The notes under the pieces were generated by a model. The model saw only the letters and a list, made by a program, of their open reading frames with translations. It had not been told where the DNA came from and searched no databases. Below, piece after piece: positions 62,344-64,000 of a stretch of 64,000 bases of DNA. Each line of letters starts with the position of its first letter. Position 1 is the first letter of the stretch. The DNA lies in assembly GCA_013216135.1 (NCBI GenBank), contig JABSOS010000002.1:1-64000 (forward strand), read 5' to 3'. Source of the stretch: Candidatus Caenarcanales bacterium. GTDB lineage: Bacteria; Cyanobacteriota; Vampirovibrionia; LMEP-6097. The position numbers and the translations under genes were made by a program.

Positions 62344-62485
62344 AGATCAGTTACCAGTAAGTTTAAGAAACACTTACTCTTAATATTTACCCTCTATCTA
62401 TTTTTTATCTCAACAAAAACTAAATGATTTAGATATTATCTTGCAGCTTCTAATGTATTTTTGGAATTATTGTAAGTTTGTAATA

Positions 62486-62506
62486 CTCCTAAGCTCTGCT
62501 TAGGAG
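62486..62506. other. 9-bp stem-loop, no U-tract
   Basis: Perfect CTCCTAAGC-TCT-GCTTAGGAG hairpin in the 294-base gap between the GgpS-like gene and the kinase gene. A T-rich tract precedes it on the minus strand, not follows it, so it is not a standard terminator of the GgpS gene. Role unknown. Confidence 0.4.
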
Positions 62507-62541
62507 ATAAAAAAACAAACGAACAACAAAAGCAGCATCAT

Positions 62542-62600
62542 AGCCATCACAAACATATAGGGAGAACTCATTGAGCTTTCACTATATGTTTGTGATGGCT
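62542..62600. repeat. 19-bp perfect inverted repeat around a 21-base centre
   Basis: AGCCATCACAAACATATAG (62542-62560) pairs exactly with CTATATGTTTGTGATGGCT (62582-62600). The centre GGAGAACTCATTGAGCTTTCA holds a small CTCA/TGAG inner repeat. Too long and without a T run to be an ordinary terminator; it could be a transposable-element relic (MITE-like) or a structured RNA. Confidence 0.6.
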
Positions 62601-62629
62601 CAGGAACACGAAGTGTTTCTATAGATTTG

Positions 62630-62656
62630 AAAACCCATCAGCTTAGCTGAGGGGTT
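62630..62656 (-). terminator. terminator overlapping the GgpS-like stop codon
   Basis: On the minus strand AACCCCTCAGC-TAA-GCTGATGGGTT forms an 11-position stem (one mismatch) with the stop codon TAA as its loop, followed by TTTTC. The stop codon sits exactly in the loop. Confidence 0.6.
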
Positions 62657-64000
62657 GACAAATCTAGATGCTGCCTTTTATTTTTAATTAAATTGAATTG
62701 ATCAGTAATGTGACTTGCCCAGAAGTTAACATCCCATTTTTCAACTTTACTGTACATAATTTTCATACGCTCAGAAGCTTCATCTGGAGACATATCTATA
62801 GCTTTATCGATAGCTTCATCCATATCTTTACCTGAGTAAGGATTAGCATGAATAGCTTCAGCAAGCTCAACAGCAGCACCTGTAAATTCAGAAAGAATTA
62901 GTGCCCCTGGGGTACCATTTTTAGAAGCTATATATTCTTTAGCTACTAAGTTTAAGCCATCTCTAAGTGGTGTAATCCAGCAGATATCAGCTGCTTTATA
63001 GTAACAAACAAGCTCTTTAAAAGGAATTGGACGAGTCGAAAGCATGATAGGTGTCCAGCCTAGAGTACCATACTTACCATTAATAGAACCTACTAAGCTT
63101 TCAATATCTTTTTGCGCAGCTTTATAAACAGTCATTCCTTTATTCGCAGCAACACAAACCACAAAGAATTTAACTTTACCTATAAGCTCCGGTCTTCTTT
63201 CAAGAAGCCTATCAAAAGCTTCTAACATCTCTTTCGTACCTTTAGTGTAGTCAACACGACCTACTGAGAACATGAATTTCATATCACGGACTTCAGCTTT
63301 AATTTCAGCGAGTCTTGTACCTGAATCAAAACTATCTAAATGCTCAGAAATAACACTAGCATTAGTTCCAATAGGCCAAGTATCAACAAAAACTTCTCTA
63401 CCATTATGTTTTAAAGTAGTAACAACTGATGGCTCAGATAAAGGTAAACCAGATGAAGTAAATATAGGTTCCACAGCTTTTCTTTCAGTAATTTCAGCTC
63501 CTCTAAGTGATCTAGCTACACCAGCAAAATTCTCACTATAACGTGGTATATGAAACCCAACAATATCACTATCTAATAATGAATCTAGAATCTCCTCTCT
63601 CCAAGGAAGAATATTGAAGACATCAGCTGCTGGGAATGGTGTATGGTGGAAGAAAGCTATTTTCACATTAGGTTTAATCTTTCTAATAAAAGCTGGAACT
63701 AACCACAAGTTATAGTCATGCACCCAAATAATTGCATCATCAGCAGCTTCTTCACAAGCAGCTTCAGCAAAAAGTCTATTTACTTCTCTAAATGTTTCCC
63801 AATCTACAGCATCATAGTTATAAAGCCATGGAAATGAGTGTAAAGTAGGCCATAAAGCTTCTTTAGAAGTTACATGGTAAAAAGATTTTACTTGCTCTGC
63901 GGTTAAACCTAATCTAACAACATCGTATTCTCCAAAAGAATCATTAATAGTGATGTGCCTTTCAAAACTTGCCTGCTCTTTAGCAGTGATTTGTTTCCAA
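62638..64000 (-). CDS. ggpS: GT20 glucosylglycerol-phosphate synthase (GgpS)-like, 5' end outside window
   Basis: At least 453 codons; the start lies beyond 64000. GT20 fold. The text FYHVTSKEALWPTLHSFPWL, DDAIIWVHDYNLWLVPAFIR, KIAFFHHTPFPAADVF, GFHIPRYSENFAGVARSL, MFSVGRVDYTKGTKEMLEAF and ADICWITPLRDGLNLVAKEY is closer to cyanobacterial GgpS (ADP-glucose plus glycerol 3-phosphate, giving the osmolyte precursor glucosylglycerol phosphate) than to classical OtsA (UDP-glucose plus glucose 6-phosphate), from memory of both families. Either way an osmolyte synthase. The GH15-like gene lies nearby on the other strand. Confidence 0.8.
   Translation of the reverse strand, partial: WKQITAKEQASFERHITINDSFGEYDVVRLGLTAEQVKSFYHVTSKEALWPTLHSFPWLYNYDAVDWETFREVNRLFAEAACEEAADDAIIWVHDYNLWLVPAFIRKIKPNVKIAFFHHTPFPAADVFNILPWREEILDSLLDSDIVGFHIPRYSENFAGVARSLRGAEITERKAVEPIFTSSGLPLSEPSVVTTLKHNGREVFVDTWPIGTNASVISEHLDSFDSGTRLAEIKAEVRDMKFMFSVGRVDYTKGTKEMLEAFDRLLERRPELIGKVKFFVVCVAANKGMTVYKAAQKDIESLVGSINGKYGTLGWTPIMLSTRPIPFKELVCYYKAADICWITPLRDGLNLVAKEYIASKNGTPGALILSEFTGAAVELAEAIHANPYSGKDMDEAIDKAIDMSPDEASERMKIMYSKVEKWDVNFWASHITDQFNLIKNKRQHLDLSTPQLS

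Noticed and set aside
62638-63723. Complete 361-aa OtsA-like protein starting at ATG 63723
   Set aside because: The frame continues to the window edge with conserved GT20 sequence, so the true start is outside.

Overview
The window is AT-rich, gene-dense bacterial DNA from a flagellated organism. Flagellin, FlgE, FliO and FliN/FliY-type proteins are present, and so are lipoprotein and SpoIID-type envelope proteins. A glucosylglycerol-phosphate-synthase-like GT20 enzyme, a long-form ribosome hibernation factor and a FliY-like switch protein would fit a non-photosynthetic relative of Cyanobacteria (Melainabacteria/Vampirovibrionia, for example the Caenarcaniphilales). That placement is inference; no rRNA gene is present to test it.

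Layout. 0.2-8.5 kb: an unknown protein, a PhoD-like lipoprotein, then a flagellin locus with two unusual flagellins that carry a seven-unit FG-GAP-like beta-propeller, plus one ordinary short flagellin. 8.5-11.3 kb: tRNA-Val, panD, infC with a probable AUC start, pdxA and hpf. 11.4-18.6 kb: a 963-residue unknown protein, trmL, a radical SAM enzyme, spoIID and two small unknown proteins. 18.9-25.8 kb: a decayed gene followed by three tandem paralogues carrying a DUF1521-like (metal-inducible autocleavage) domain with the GDPHVD motif. 26-31.3 kb: an unknown protein, a tRNA-Thr with duplicated flanks, and an operon of an acidic protein, FliY/FliN, a methyltransferase and FliO. 31.5-33.4 kb: a compact HNH / unknown / nucleotidyltransferase cassette next to a tRNA-Val and a tRNA fragment. 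33.4-47.2 kb: priA, a degenerate two-component pair, a candidate structured RNA, rlmN, flgE, gltB, a membrane histidine kinase and a RedB-like protein. 47.4-55.4 kb: a putative zinc peptidase, a frameshifted metallo-beta-lactamase/beta-CASP gene, a LOG-family protein, a secreted-type acidic protein sharing its C-terminal module with the DUF1521 proteins, an AAA+ ATPase and an acidic protein. 55.5-64 kb: a DEAD-box helicase, a DHH phosphoesterase, a TPP riboswitch controlling a thiamine-binding-type protein, a GH15-like enzyme, a histidine kinase whose phospho-accepting His is replaced by Asp, and a GgpS/OtsA-like enzyme running off the window edge.

Two themes stand out. First, surface and export biology: propeller flagellins, three DUF1521 proteins, an acidic relative sharing their C-terminal module, and an HExxH protein look like an outward-facing toolkit in a cell with a flagellar export apparatus. 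Second, translation initiation: many housekeeping genes have a -10 box placed so that transcription would start at, or within four bases of, the start codon (leaderless mRNAs), while the flagellar and acidic-protein genes have strong Shine-Dalgarno sequences.
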